Source of the DNA: a virus | Direction: 5' to 3' (one strand) | DNA: 55,514 bases | Virus record (IMG/VR): IMGVR_UViG_3300036766_001792 | Coordinates: 1-55,514 of that record | In this document: positions 45,694 through 54,437 of the stretch, in pieces | Layout: each line of letters begins with the position of its first letter | How positions within the stretch are numbered: the stretch's first letter is position 1 | Notes under the pieces: model-generated | What the model saw: the letters and a program-made list of their open reading frames with translations, nothing else | Told to the model about the DNA's origin: nothing | The model's database searches: none | Program-made: the position numbers and the translations under genes

Positions 45694-48275
45694 CAGCAGC
45701 CCCCCTCCATATACGCGCACGGGCACACCGTTACGCCCTCGTGCCGCAGCTCGAAGTGCAGATGATAGCCGTGCGAATGCCCCGTGTTGCCGCAGAGCCC
45801 GATCCCGTCGCCGCGCGTCACCTCGTCGCCGACGCCGACCATAAGCGAGCCGGCCTTCATATGGCCGTACTTCGTGACGTACTCGCCGAATGCCTTGTCC
45901 CTAATCTCGACCGTGTAGCCGTAACCCATCGCCGAGTCACCCCCCTGCGCCGGGTCGCTGCGCGGATCGAGCCCGGCGAACGTGACGTAGCCGTCGTGCG
46001 CCGCCATGATGGTCTCGCCGCCGGAGCCCGGGGTGCAGCTGATGTCAATTGCCGAGAGGCCCTCGTACGCCATGTGCCACGCGCAGTCGCCGGTGAGCGG
46101 CGCCTGCAGCGGCCAGGATAGCCAGAACGTCGGCAGCGGGAACGGTAGTGGGCCCATGGCCACCAGGCACTGCGTGAAGCGGGCGATCCACTGCCTCGAC
46201 AGCTCACCGCTATCCCCCCAGCCCGGGTGCCCGCTATCCCCCGCTACGGCCTTGTACAGCTCGAAACCGGTCAGCCCGTCCGCCTTGTTCGCGTCCCACG
46301 CCGGCTTCATGGACGCCATGGCGACGCTCGCGTTGGTCGCCGGGTCGAGCAGCTGGGCGCACGTCATGCCTGTGCCCTGGCCGCCGCACCTGTTGAGCAT
46401 GAACAGGCCGAACGAGCAGCAGCACGTCGCCGGGTGGTCGCTCTGTGCGCACGTCGCGCACTGCGTGCAGTCGAGCGCCGGGTTCGGGCAGCAGTCCCCC
46501 GCGGCGTCCGCGTAACCCGCCGACTCACGCACCATGACCGCAATGTAGAACGCCATCTCCTCCCAGTCCGCCGGCTGGCCGGCCTCCACCCAGACGAGGT
46601 TGAGGATGCCGTTGCACACCTCGTAGGTCCCATCCGGGCAGCTGAGCGTAGTCGTCTGCCCGCAGTCCCCGACCCCACCAGGACCCGGCGGGACGACCGG
46701 TCCCGGGCCTGGGCCAATCGGTATCGGCATGCAAGGCGAGACGAGCGCACCCATGGAAGGCACTATCGGGTGCAGCATGTCCGACGCGGCGCCTCCCGGC
46801 CCGGTAGGCGGGAGTATGGCCGATGCCGGCGCAACAATCAGCAAGAACCGCCCGCACTCGTTCATGGCCGAAAACCCGCCGTAGAAGGTAAGCTGAAAAG
46901 TATATCCGTCGGCGTCAGCCGCGCTGGGCGTCCCGTTCAGGCGGAGGACCTTGTGCGACAGCCCCGTAACCGGGTCGACGTAGTCCTCGAGCTCGTCCTC
47001 GACGCGCGTGCTGAAGCCCGCGCTGGCATTCAGCAGAATCGGGCTGGAGCCGACGTTGAGCCAGCCCGGGTAGAACGACGGAAAACTGTGATCCTCGTAC
47101 GATGCGCAAGGGCGCATGCCGTACAGAAATATCCACGCGGGCAGCCTGCCAAGCCGCCAGCTCTCGACCGCCAGGCGCGCCTCCCACGGCTGACCGGCGA
47201 CCAGCGCCGGTGCCTGCCCGAGGGACCACCAGACAAGCTCGCCTACCGGGCCCAGGAGGCATGGTCCACCCTCGTATATGTCCAGGTCCCAGAAGTCGAT
47301 CGGCGTGAGCGCCTCCCCGACAGCGGCGCAGAGGCCCTTGGACTCGATCGCGTCGAGGTCGTCGAACATGACCAGGCCGGCCGTCGGATGCCACGTGCAG
47401 TCGCGCCTGGCGCCCTGATCCGGCATGGTGACGTCGAAGCCGTTCACCACATACTGAACCATGCCCTTGAGCGCCTCCGCATCAGCAGAGGTCGCGCGGA
47501 GGTCGAAGACAAACTCCCCCCGGATCATGGTCTGGGTCCCGTAGACGGTCTTGTGCCAAAGCCAGGCCGTCGAGGTGTCCGATGTCCCGTTGGCCGGATC
47601 GACGCGGTGCGCGAGGTTGAGGACCGCATTGCAGAAGACATTATCCGTCGACGCCAGCACGCCGAAGCCATTGTGGCCAGGCATCAAGTTATTGTAGAGC
47701 CCTGACCAGTCAGCCAGCGGCTCGGCGGGTGTGACGAGGTAGATCGGACGCAGCCGACCCACCTGCGCGACGCGCGACGATGTTATCAGCGCCGACAGCG
47801 CGCGCGCCGACGCGGCGCGGGTGCCGAGCCAGGGGGAGAAATACATCTGCACGTTCAGGACGTCAGCCCACCGCGGCTCAATGGTCATATCGGCCATGTA
47901 GAAGTCGATCTTGGTCCCCAAGGGGTCAAGCAGCCTCATGATGCCAGCCCAGCTCGAGCCCTCGGTCATCGGCACCTCGTGGGCGCCCCTGCCGGCGTCG
48001 AACATGACGCCTACCTTCAGGCCGTAGCCGAGCAACTCGTCGAGCCCGCCGGCCAGCCCCAGCATGTGCTGCAGCCTCTGCCAGTCCGCGCCAGCCGGAT
48101 CCGGGAGCCACTCGGACAGCAGCTGGTCCTTGTCGTTCAGCTTGAACACGAGGCCGGTGAGCCCGCAAGCCTGCGCACGCCCGGCGTAGTCGGCTGCGGA
48201 CGCCGACAGCGCGGTCCGCACCAGCGCGTACTTGCCCGGCGTGACCCTGTCCTTGAGCACCGGCGCGTCTGGCAC
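45693..48275 (-). CDS. Tail-associated lysin with SLT-like and M23-like domains
   Basis: 860 residues from GTG 48275, with GAGGG upstream. The first about 480 residues are an unrecognised domain. A Pro/Gly linker follows. The middle has MVRESAGYADAAGDC and SFGLFMLNRCGGQGTG, an SLT/lysozyme-like ES...GL pattern amid many cysteines. The C-terminus is M23-like: AAHDGYVTFAG, VTKYGHMKAGS (H805), and HGYHLHFELR (H838, H840). At the usual HxxxD site it reads LSAID, so the first zinc His seems missing. It would open the cell wall during DNA entry. Confidence 0.78.
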   Translation of the reverse strand: MPDAPVLKDRVTPGKYALVRTALSASAADYAGRAQACGLTGLVFKLNDKDQLLSEWLPDPAGADWQRLQHMLGLAGGLDELLGYGLKVGVMFDAGRGAHEVPMTEGSSWAGIMRLLDPLGTKIDFYMADMTIEPRWADVLNVQMYFSPWLGTRAASARALSALITSSRVAQVGRLRPIYLVTPAEPLADWSGLYNNLMPGHNGFGVLASTDNVFCNAVLNLAHRVDPANGTSDTSTAWLWHKTVYGTQTMIRGEFVFDLRATSADAEALKGMVQYVVNGFDVTMPDQGARRDCTWHPTAGLVMFDDLDAIESKGLCAAVGEALTPIDFWDLDIYEGGPCLLGPVGELVWWSLGQAPALVAGQPWEARLAVESWRLGRLPAWIFLYGMRPCASYEDHSFPSFYPGWLNVGSSPILLNASAGFSTRVEDELEDYVDPVTGLSHKVLRLNGTPSAADADGYTFQLTFYGGFSAMNECGRFLLIVAPASAILPPTGPGGAASDMLHPIVPSMGALVSPCMPIPIGPGPGPVVPPGPGGVGDCGQTTTLSCPDGTYEVCNGILNLVWVEAGQPADWEEMAFYIAVMVRESAGYADAAGDCCPNPALDCTQCATCAQSDHPATCCCSFGLFMLNRCGGQGTGMTCAQLLDPATNASVAMASMKPAWDANKADGLTGFELYKAVAGDSGHPGWGDSGELSRQWIARFTQCLVAMGPLPFPLPTFWLSWPLQAPLTGDCAWHMAYEGLSAIDISCTPGSGGETIMAAHDGYVTFAGLDPRSDPAQGGDSAMGYGYTVEIRDKAFGEYVTKYGHMKAGSLMVGVGDEVTRGDGIGLCGNTGHSHGYHLHFELRHEGVTVCPCAYMEGGC

Positions 48276-48279
48276 GGCC

Positions 48280-50211
48280 CTAGCCCTCTATGATCACGCG
48301 CAGCAGGCAGCCGCCGTCCGTGAGCCACCCGCACGAGAGACCCTCGTCGTACGTTACGTTGACGCTGTAGCGGATAGTGACGTCCGTCGCCGTCACCTCG
48401 GTCGGGTACCAGCCCGCCCACTGCCCGTCGGCCGGGCTGTACGTCAGACCCATCGTCATCGCGAGCTCGGTCCCCAGCACCGGGATCGGCCTGCCGAGCG
48501 CGTCGACGTTTCTGGAGTCCTGCGCGGCCTGCACGGAGATCTTCTTCGGTATGACCCCCTTGTTGTGCGTCCACCTGTGCGACCCGGTGCCGTCCGTCCG
48601 CCACCACCCGAGGTCCTTGAAGTTCCCCTTAGCCGCTATGAGCTGCTCCTGCCTGCGCACGCCCTTGATGACCTGCTCGCCGAACGACCTCATCGGGTTG
48701 CGCGCGAGCTGGAGCGTCATCTGGTTCGCCGGCCACGAGTACTTCCAGCTGTCGACGACGAAGCTCTTCTGTATCCCGAGGTGGTCTATCCGGACCGCGA
48801 CCAGCTGGCCGGGCACGATCGGGAAGCCCGCCAGGTTGCGGGGGAAGTACGGAATCACGACTGAGCCGGCCATGGCCCCGCGGTAGCGGGCCAGCGCCGG
48901 GTTCCCCGTGTAGAGGTTGGCGTACGCGCGGTCGCGGAGCGCCCTGGACGCATAGTTCTCCGAGGACGGTAGGAACTCGTGCGTCCAGTCCCCCGTAAGC
49001 GCCTCATCGTAGTCGACTATCTCGCGCCGCGACGCGTACAACCCGTTCGCCGGGTCCCATGTGTCCTCGGCCGACTGCAGCACGTTCCCGGTCCCCGAGC
49101 TCCCGGCCGGCGCCGGCGGCGTGTACTTCGCCTCGCCAGTCCCCACCACCCGGCTGCGGCTGAAGATGTCCGACCCGAGTTCCGGCATGCTGTAGCTGAT
49201 TATGGGGATGACCGCGAACTTGGTCCCGGCCAACTGCACGGTCCCGTACTGCAGGATTATGGCCGGGTCCCAGGCCTCGTCCCCGCGCTTGAAGTACATG
49301 GCCTGGTGGCCGCGGCGCTGGTTCACCGGCCCGCACGAAAGCGGGGCGGGGCCGATCGGCGGTGGCGCGGGCGGAGGTGGCCCGCATTGTGCGCCGCTGT
49401 AGTAGTCTATCTGGAACTCGCCGCCGATGCCGGCGTCAGGAAACGGCACCGCTGGCGGGGCAGGACCTATCGGCGGCGGTGGCGGCGTAATCCCCATGAC
49501 GACGTCGTACGCGTCTACGAGCGTCACCCCGGGCAGCCCGAGCCCCCACGGATCCTCGCGGGCCAGGTTCCTGATGGCGTCCAGGATCGTGTAGCCCGTC
49601 GCGTCCTCGTAGTTCACCTCTATCGGCTTCGAGCTGATCCAGCTGTACGGGTACGACACGAACAGGATGCCCTGCCTGTACTCGAGGATATTCTGGGCAA
49701 GCTGCGCGATGATGACGCTGCGCATCTCGCCCGGACCGTACGACACGCCGTCCGGGTCAAAGAGGCCGTTGTTGTTGCCGACCCAGTTCGGGACCCAGGG
49801 ATCCGTGCTCTGCCCGGCGCACGCGTAGAACGAGTCCCAGTTGTCGAAGCCGGTGTCGATGTGGTTGTCCGCCAGCGCGCCCAGGTAGTCCCGCCCCTTG
49901 ACCCGGTAGACGCGCCCATAGCGCGCGTCCTGCACCGGCTCGACGTCGTCCAGGCGCCCGACCATGATGATGTCCTTGTTCTGGTCCGTCGGGAGCGAAT
50001 TGTCGCGCAGCTGGAACCGCTGCCTCGCGTAGACCGTCTTGCCGCACAGCGAGAGATCCGGCGCCGCGAAGACGGCTTCCAGCGTGCCCGGCCTGGCGGG
50101 CCCGGTCCGCGTCGCCTCGAACTCGAGGAGGCCGCCGACCTGCGTCCAGGTCTCGGCGCCCAGCCCGGCGCCGTACCCGACCATATCGCTGAGTTCCAGT
50201 ACGTAGCCCAT
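48280..50211 (-). CDS. Tail/baseplate hub-like protein
   Basis: 643 residues from ATG 50211. The N-terminal 110 residues look like a phage tail-hub barrel (LEFEATRTGPARPGTLEAVF, IIMVGRLDDVEPV). Two Pro-rich linkers lie at about 240-295. A later part is beta-rich (VPGQLVAVRIDHLGIQKSFV, MTLQLARNP), similar to hub proteins that anchor fibres. It follows the probable distal tail gene and precedes the lysin, the usual order for siphovirus tail tips. Confidence 0.6.
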   Translation of the reverse strand: MGYVLELSDMVGYGAGLGAETWTQVGGLLEFEATRTGPARPGTLEAVFAAPDLSLCGKTVYARQRFQLRDNSLPTDQNKDIIMVGRLDDVEPVQDARYGRVYRVKGRDYLGALADNHIDTGFDNWDSFYACAGQSTDPWVPNWVGNNNGLFDPDGVSYGPGEMRSVIIAQLAQNILEYRQGILFVSYPYSWISSKPIEVNYEDATGYTILDAIRNLAREDPWGLGLPGVTLVDAYDVVMGITPPPPPIGPAPPAVPFPDAGIGGEFQIDYYSGAQCGPPPPAPPPIGPAPLSCGPVNQRRGHQAMYFKRGDEAWDPAIILQYGTVQLAGTKFAVIPIISYSMPELGSDIFSRSRVVGTGEAKYTPPAPAGSSGTGNVLQSAEDTWDPANGLYASRREIVDYDEALTGDWTHEFLPSSENYASRALRDRAYANLYTGNPALARYRGAMAGSVVIPYFPRNLAGFPIVPGQLVAVRIDHLGIQKSFVVDSWKYSWPANQMTLQLARNPMRSFGEQVIKGVRRQEQLIAAKGNFKDLGWWRTDGTGSHRWTHNKGVIPKKISVQAAQDSRNVDALGRPIPVLGTELAMTMGLTYSPADGQWAGWYPTEVTATDVTIRYSVNVTYDEGLSCGWLTDGGCLLRVIIEG

Positions 50212-50212
50212 G

Positions 50213-50719
50213 CTACCAGCTCGGCCCCTCCCAGGCCGGGTCCACCGACGGCGGCTGCACGATCTGGAACGTCAGCCTGTACGTCCAGTAAGTCTTGCCG
50301 CCCTCGCGCGTGAAGGTCGCCGACTGTATGATGCCCCCGTATATCCAGGTCCCGTGGCCCGGACCCTCCTTCACGAGGATCTTGTTCACGTTCGTCGATT
50401 GCGCGTCGCCGCACGTCACGTTCAGGTAACGCCACCACGTCCGCACGGCTGCCGCCAGCTCCTGGTGGTTGGGGCGGTCAGGCGCGTCGTCGTTGTCCTT
50501 GAGGACGCCGCTGAAGGTGATGGTCTCGGCCATCATCCCGAAGTCGAGGCCGAAGATCATGGGCTGCCCCGTCGTCCCGAAGTTCACGCCCGGGATCGGG
50601 AAGACGATCGGGTTGCGCGTGATGGTGTGCTGTACCGTGTCGACCGCGAGCGAGAAGCCCTCGACCTCCGACTTGCCCGTGTTCACGAGCTTGATGTAGA
50701 CCCCGTCTATGTCGGTCAC
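50213..50719 (-). CDS. Probable minor tail protein
   Basis: 168 residues from GTG 50719, with AGGGGG ten bases upstream. It is beta-rich throughout (IKLVNTGKSEVEGFSLAVDT, AETITFSGVLKDND, GIIQSATFTREGG), a profile like distal tail or tail-completion proteins. Placement between the tape-measure region and the hub-like gene supports a tail-tip role. No specific family. Confidence 0.55.
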   Translation of the reverse strand: MTDIDGVYIKLVNTGKSEVEGFSLAVDTVQHTITRNPIVFPIPGVNFGTTGQPMIFGLDFGMMAETITFSGVLKDNDDAPDRPNHQELAAAVRTWWRYLNVTCGDAQSTNVNKILVKEGPGHGTWIYGGIIQSATFTREGGKTYWTYRLTFQIVQPPSVDPAWEGPSW

Positions 50720-50720
50720 G

Positions 50721-51248
50721 CTACTTCACCCCCTTATGCCGGCCGCAGACGCACCCGTCAACGCACTTACGTCCGTGCCTATATCCGGCCTTGGCTGTAA
50801 CCTGCCGCCGCTCGTCCGGACTCTTAGCCGCCCACCAAGCGGTTTTTCGGGCCGAGACTAACTGACGGTGTTCCAAAGTCTGATTCCGCTTCCGGCAAGT
50901 CTCAGCCGCAGCGTCCCGGACGGCCTGACCCTGCGTAGTTCGACGCCCGTCACCCCATCCCCAGCCGTGATAACCGGAATGACACCCATTATGCGCGGCC
51001 GCTTGATTCTCAGGGCTGTTATTATCATGATCCCCATCGATGTGATGCACGACCAACAACAGTTTCGTGCTTCTCGCGCCTTCTACCGTCCAAGGCGCTT
51101 CAACAGGTTCACCGCAAAAATGACACGGCCAGGGTCCTGGTCCGTGATAGGCGAAGAAGATCCACTTCCAACGGTTCTTTTCGCGAGCCGTTCGGTGATC
51201 CCGCGGACTGGCTGGAAGCTGATTCGATGCTCGTCGGTTGGTCCCCAC
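50721..51248 (-). CDS. HNH endonuclease overlapping RNase HII
   Basis: 175 residues from GTG 51248, with GGAGG ten bases upstream. CHFCGEPVE, LLLVVHHIDGDHDNN and HNGCHSGYHG form the zinc HNH core (about 42-93). A long basic tail with NUMOD-like repeats follows (QTLEHRQLVSARKTAW). The first 55 codons overlap the RNase HII gene in another frame. The DNA is visibly less GC-rich. It is probably a homing nuclease that settled at the 3' end of RNase HII. A later start would shorten the overlap. Confidence 0.75.
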   Translation of the reverse strand: MGTNRRASNQLPASPRDHRTAREKNRWKWIFFAYHGPGPWPCHFCGEPVEAPWTVEGARSTKLLLVVHHIDGDHDNNSPENQAAAHNGCHSGYHGWGWGDGRRTTQGQAVRDAAAETCRKRNQTLEHRQLVSARKTAWWAAKSPDERRQVTAKAGYRHGRKCVDGCVCGRHKGVK

Positions 51249-51790
51249 TGGTCTAGCGCCTCCATGTGCCGTTTCGTACCGTAGCCCACGTTATCACACC
51301 ACAGGTATTCAGGAAACCTATCGTGCATCGGCCCGCGCATCAGCCGATCCCTGGCGTCCTTGGCGACGATGGACGCCGCCGACACGCCCCTGACCCTGGC
51401 GTCGCCCTTGACTACCGCCAGCCACGCGTGGCCCATCTGCGAGTTGCCGTCGACCACAACTGGGACCCTCTTGGCCTCCGGCGCACGCTCGTAGAGCCTC
51501 TCCAGCGCACGCTCCATGGCGAGCACCGTGGCTCGCGTGATGCCGAACTGGTCGATCTCCGCCGCGCTGGCCTGGCCGATGCCGAACGGCATGGCCTCGA
51601 CTATCCTCGCGCCCGTGCGCTCTATGGCCTTCCGCGTCAGGGTCTTCGAGTCCCGGATTCCGGAGCTCCATGGTAGCCCCTCGACGAGGGGATCGTACAG
51701 TACCGCGGCGGCCACAACCGGCCCCGCGAGCGAGCCGCGCCCGACCTCGTCGATGCCGACGAGCCTATCCGCGACCCATCTGGTATCCAA
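51083..51790 (-). CDS. rnhB: Ribonuclease HII
   Basis: 235 residues from TTG 51790 (AGGAACC just upstream). GIDEVGRGSLAGPVVAAAVL (about 12-31) gives the catalytic Asp-Glu pair. IRDSKTLTRK, VVVDGNSQMG (catalytic Asp) and GVSAASIVAKDARDR complete the RNase HII pattern. It cuts RNA in RNA-DNA hybrids, removing primers or misincorporated ribonucleotides. The natural end should be near HRISFQPVRG. The last about 40 residues read through the HNH gene in another frame and may be a junk tail. Confidence 0.87.
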   Translation of the reverse strand: MDTRWVADRLVGIDEVGRGSLAGPVVAAAVLYDPLVEGLPWSSGIRDSKTLTRKAIERTGARIVEAMPFGIGQASAAEIDQFGITRATVLAMERALERLYERAPEAKRVPVVVDGNSQMGHAWLAVVKGDARVRGVSAASIVAKDARDRLMRGPMHDRFPEYLWCDNVGYGTKRHMEALDQWGPTDEHRISFQPVRGITERLAKRTVGSGSSSPITDQDPGRVIFAVNLLKRLGR

Positions 51791-52976
51791 GGTTCCTGTT
51801 CGCTTCCTCGATCATCTGCTTGGCGGCGCCCTCCGGGTCCTTCATGCCGCTGACGTCGACGTTCAGGTTCACGGTATTGCCCGAGTTCTCGACCTTCACA
51901 TCACCGCCCCCGCCGCCTCCGCCGCGGAACTCCTTGAACAACCCGCCTATTCCGGGGATATTGTGCATGGGCACGCCGGCCGTCTCTAGAAGGCTGCCGC
52001 CTATCCCGATGCCGCCGCCTATCGCCGCGCCCCAGGGTCCGAACATCCCGCCGATGCCTGCCCCGGTAAGTCCGGCCATAGCCATGTTCGACGCCCAACC
52101 CGGCGCCCCAAGCTTGTTCATGCCGAAGCCCGCCAGCTGCCCGGCCCCGATGCCAAGACCAGCGATGCCGAGCGGCCCGAGACCCATCATCCCAGGCATC
52201 ATCCCGCCACCTGCGCCCATGGTCGCCAGGCTCATCAGCCCCTTGCCTGCCCCCACGGCCGCACCACCTGCACCCCATCCCATGCCGAGCATGCCCATGC
52301 CCGGGACCACCGCGCTTAGGCCCTTGCCGATAACGACCGCGGCGGCGATCACCGCGAGGATCCGCAGCGCGTCCGCGGCGAAGCTGCCGAACCCGCCGAG
52401 GTGATTGTCAAGCCAGCCCGTCACGTCGGTGAACTTGTCGATGATCCACCCGCCCACGTCGCCGATGATGCGGAAGACGTCGCCCGTCCTCTCGACCACG
52501 TTCTTGACGAACGCCTCGATCTGCGGCGCATGGTCGTTGATCCACTTGGACATGTCCTTGGCCAGGCTCTGGCTCCACAGCAGCAGCTTCTGAAAGAGGC
52601 CGCTCTGGATCAGCGACTGCAAGATGGTCGTCATGAAGAGCATGCCGACGTTGAGGAACGGCGACAGCGCCGCCATGATGAGGTCGGCGAACGCGCCGAA
52701 GATGCGGCGGTAGGCGTCCACGTACGACCCGACGACCTGGCTGCTCCGGACCAGCTCGCTGATGCCGACCTTTATGATCTCCATCGCGGCGAGCGGCTTG
52801 AAGATGGACATGAACGACGGGTCCGGCCGAACCATCACGCCAGTCCCGCCACCGCCTGCAGGATGCCCACCGACCCCGCCGCCCGGCATGGCAACGCCGC
52901 CCGCAGCCATGACCCGCTGCAGGTCGGACGCGTCCAGCACCATCCGGAAGACTACTTCAGAGCTCCCGCTTACCAC
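51765..52976 (-). CDS. Tape measure protein (short)
   Basis: 403 residues from GTG 52976, with GGGGAAG four bases upstream. Helical and hydrophobic in the manner of tape measures: amphipathic helices, membrane-like segments (RILAVIAAAVVIGKGL), and Gly/Met/Ala-rich repeats from about 225 to 340 (GLGPLGIAGLGIGAGQ). It ends in a beta stretch (NTVNLNVDVSGMKDPEG). It sets tail length and is ejected with DNA. At about 400 residues it implies a short tail. Confidence 0.7.
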   Translation of the reverse strand: MVSGSSEVVFRMVLDASDLQRVMAAGGVAMPGGGVGGHPAGGGGTGVMVRPDPSFMSIFKPLAAMEIIKVGISELVRSSQVVGSYVDAYRRIFGAFADLIMAALSPFLNVGMLFMTTILQSLIQSGLFQKLLLWSQSLAKDMSKWINDHAPQIEAFVKNVVERTGDVFRIIGDVGGWIIDKFTDVTGWLDNHLGGFGSFAADALRILAVIAAAVVIGKGLSAVVPGMGMLGMGWGAGGAAVGAGKGLMSLATMGAGGGMMPGMMGLGPLGIAGLGIGAGQLAGFGMNKLGAPGWASNMAMAGLTGAGIGGMFGPWGAAIGGGIGIGGSLLETAGVPMHNIPGIGGLFKEFRGGGGGGGDVKVENSGNTVNLNVDVSGMKDPEGAAKQMIEEANRNLGYQMGRG

Positions 52977-52977
52977 G

Positions 52978-53601
52978 CTACTTCCCCATGCCCTCAATCT
53001 TGTCTATCTTGTGCCAGAACCCTGGCCCCGGGTCACGTCCAACCGCGTAGTCGTTGAGCTCGCGCTCGCCGAAGCGTACGACCGTCAGGCCATAGTGCCC
53101 AGTCAGACACCCGTCCCTAATGCGGTCGCGCTGCTGAATCTCAGGCCGACTATGCCAGTAACTGCCGTCCGCCTCGACCGCCAACTTCAGGGCCGGCACA
53201 TAGGCGTCCACCAGGTACGTGTACCACGGGTGCTCGTCCAGCACCTCGTACCCCGGCAGGAGCGCCGGGAGCAGCGCCTCGCGGAGGATGCACTCGATTC
53301 CCGTTGGCCCTGACCGGTGGCGCGCAAGCCGGGTAGTTCGCGCTATATTTGCAATGACCTTCGGACTTGCCCTCATGGAAGCCCGGTGCTCCAGAGACTT
53401 TGGTCTCCCCGTCATGGTCGCGCTTGTAGCCGCATTATGCTCCGACGAGTGAGGTTTGCCAAGCAAACTAGCGCTAATGGCGGCGCCCGTCCGCGCGCGC
53501 CAGTCTGGATCCTGCCAGAACGCGAGCATGACCGCGCGATGCTTGGCCAAACACTCCGGGTCCTGCCAACCCCGCCTTGCGCCTGCACTTGTGCCACTCA
53601 T
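52978..53601 (-). CDS. Homing endonuclease, Vsr/EDxHD-like
   Basis: 207 residues from ATG 53601, with GGGGG eight bases upstream. The N-terminal half has repeated short DNA-binding modules (WQDPECLAKHRAVM, FWQDPDWRARTG, GKPHSSEHNAATSA, GRPKSLEHRASM), as in NUMOD-bearing homing enzymes. The C-terminal half is a Vsr-like nuclease: YLVDAYVPALKLAVEADG, then SYWHSR and LTVVRFGERELND. It lies between the chaperone and tape-measure genes. The fold class is judged by eye. Confidence 0.75.
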   Translation of the reverse strand: MSGTSAGARRGWQDPECLAKHRAVMLAFWQDPDWRARTGAAISASLLGKPHSSEHNAATSATMTGRPKSLEHRASMRASPKVIANIARTTRLARHRSGPTGIECILREALLPALLPGYEVLDEHPWYTYLVDAYVPALKLAVEADGSYWHSRPEIQQRDRIRDGCLTGHYGLTVVRFGERELNDYAVGRDPGPGFWHKIDKIEGMGK

Positions 53602-53605
53602 GTTC

Positions 53606-54207
53606 CTATCCCCCGAGTACCGCCTCCCGCTCGAGCTCGCGCTCCGTGAGCGCTATCGCGTAGTACTCAAGCAGACGGACCTCGTCGACTGCCGCGAGCA
53701 CCTCCCATGGGAGGCCGGCCTTCAAGAGGGTGAACTCGACGTGGGCCCGCACGAGGTCCTCGTCGCTACGCTCCTGCGTCCGCACCCCGCGGAGGAGCCC
53801 GCTTACCCTTTTTTTATGGCGGCCGCCTTCGCCGGGACCGTGAACGGGTCCGGTATGATCGTGTCGAACTGCTCACCGATCTCGGGCGACATGTTCTCGA
53901 GGACCTTGTCGTCCAGCGGAATCGGCGGGTCCACGAGCATCGCCCGCAGCGCGACCACCTTGTAGATGTCGAGGTGGAAGATCGTGCTGACCTCGTACTC
54001 CCCGCTGTCCCCCTTCTGCCTGGCCGCGAACTCCGACGCCGCGGAGACGGCCCTGGACTTCGCCAGCCACCCGAGTGGCCTGTAGCGGAATACCAGCGGC
54101 TCCTCGTCAGGGTCATCGGTGATCCTGATCTCGAGCTCCTTCGTCAGCTGGCCGGCCTCTAGGACCGCCAGCGTCGCCGCTATCCTATCCTTCTTCGTTG
54201 TGGGCAC
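53606..54207 (-). CDS. Tail assembly chaperone, frameshifted long form
   Basis: Predicted -1 frameshift product. The zero-frame product stops at 53803. If ribosomes slip back one base at the A7 run (53815 to 53809) they read on past the stop through RVSGLLRGVRTQERSDEDL and on to LEYYAIALTERELEREAVLG, ending at TAG 53606. The extension starts right at the slip, fills the space to the homing gene, and is helical and acidic as G-T extensions often are. Programmed frameshifting at this site before the tape measure is typical of long-tailed phages. Not shown experimentally here. Confidence 0.6.
53803..54207 (-). CDS. Tail assembly chaperone (short form)
   Basis: 134 residues from GTG 54207 (GTG 54210 sits too close to AGGAGG). 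The protein has a basic helical start, a beta middle (LEIRITDDPDEEPLVFRYRP), helices (GWLAKSRAVSAASEFAA), and IYKVVALRAMLVDPP. The placement between the tail tube and tape measure identifies it. The end IKKG is coded by the slippery A7 run. Confidence 0.7.
   Translation of the reverse strand: MPTTKKDRIAATLAVLEAGQLTKELEIRITDDPDEEPLVFRYRPLGWLAKSRAVSAASEFAARQKGDSGEYEVSTIFHLDIYKVVALRAMLVDPPIPLDDKVLENMSPEIGEQFDTIIPDPFTVPAKAAAIKKG
53809..53815 (-). other. Slippery A_AAA_AAA frameshift site
   Basis: Seven A in a row on the minus strand, in zero frame as A AAA AAA followed by GGG TAA. A possible GCGG-GCTCCT-CCGC hairpin begins six bases downstream, in the range that stimulates -1 frameshifting. The -1 frame is open from here to 53606. 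Confidence 0.65.
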
Positions 54208-54281
54208 CACGTGCCTCCTTTCCCCCGCGCCTACGGAGTGCGCCGGGACTTACCTACACTTGTCGGAATGCGCAGGTGATT

Positions 54282-54425
54282 CTACCCGCGCGGTCGGGCC
54301 CTCCACCCGCCCTCCTGCTTCTGCGCCGGGCAGAGCCGCTCAGGCTGGTAGTAGGGCTCCCTGTCGGGTTCCTGCCCGGGCGCCAGCGTGGGCGTCCGCG
54401 TTGGTGTCAATGTCGGCGTCGGCAT
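54282..54425 (-). CDS. Small Pro/Thr-rich protein
   Basis: 47 residues from ATG 54425, with GGGGAGG four bases upstream. It starts with Pro-Thr repeats (MPTPTLTPTRTPTLAPG) and continues polar and Tyr-rich. It lies between the tail tube and chaperone genes. A minor tail-joining peptide or spurious gene are both possible. Confidence 0.4.
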   Translation of the reverse strand: MPTPTLTPTRTPTLAPGQEPDREPYYQPERLCPAQKQEGGWRARPRG

Positions 54426-54437
54426 GTCGCCTCCCCG

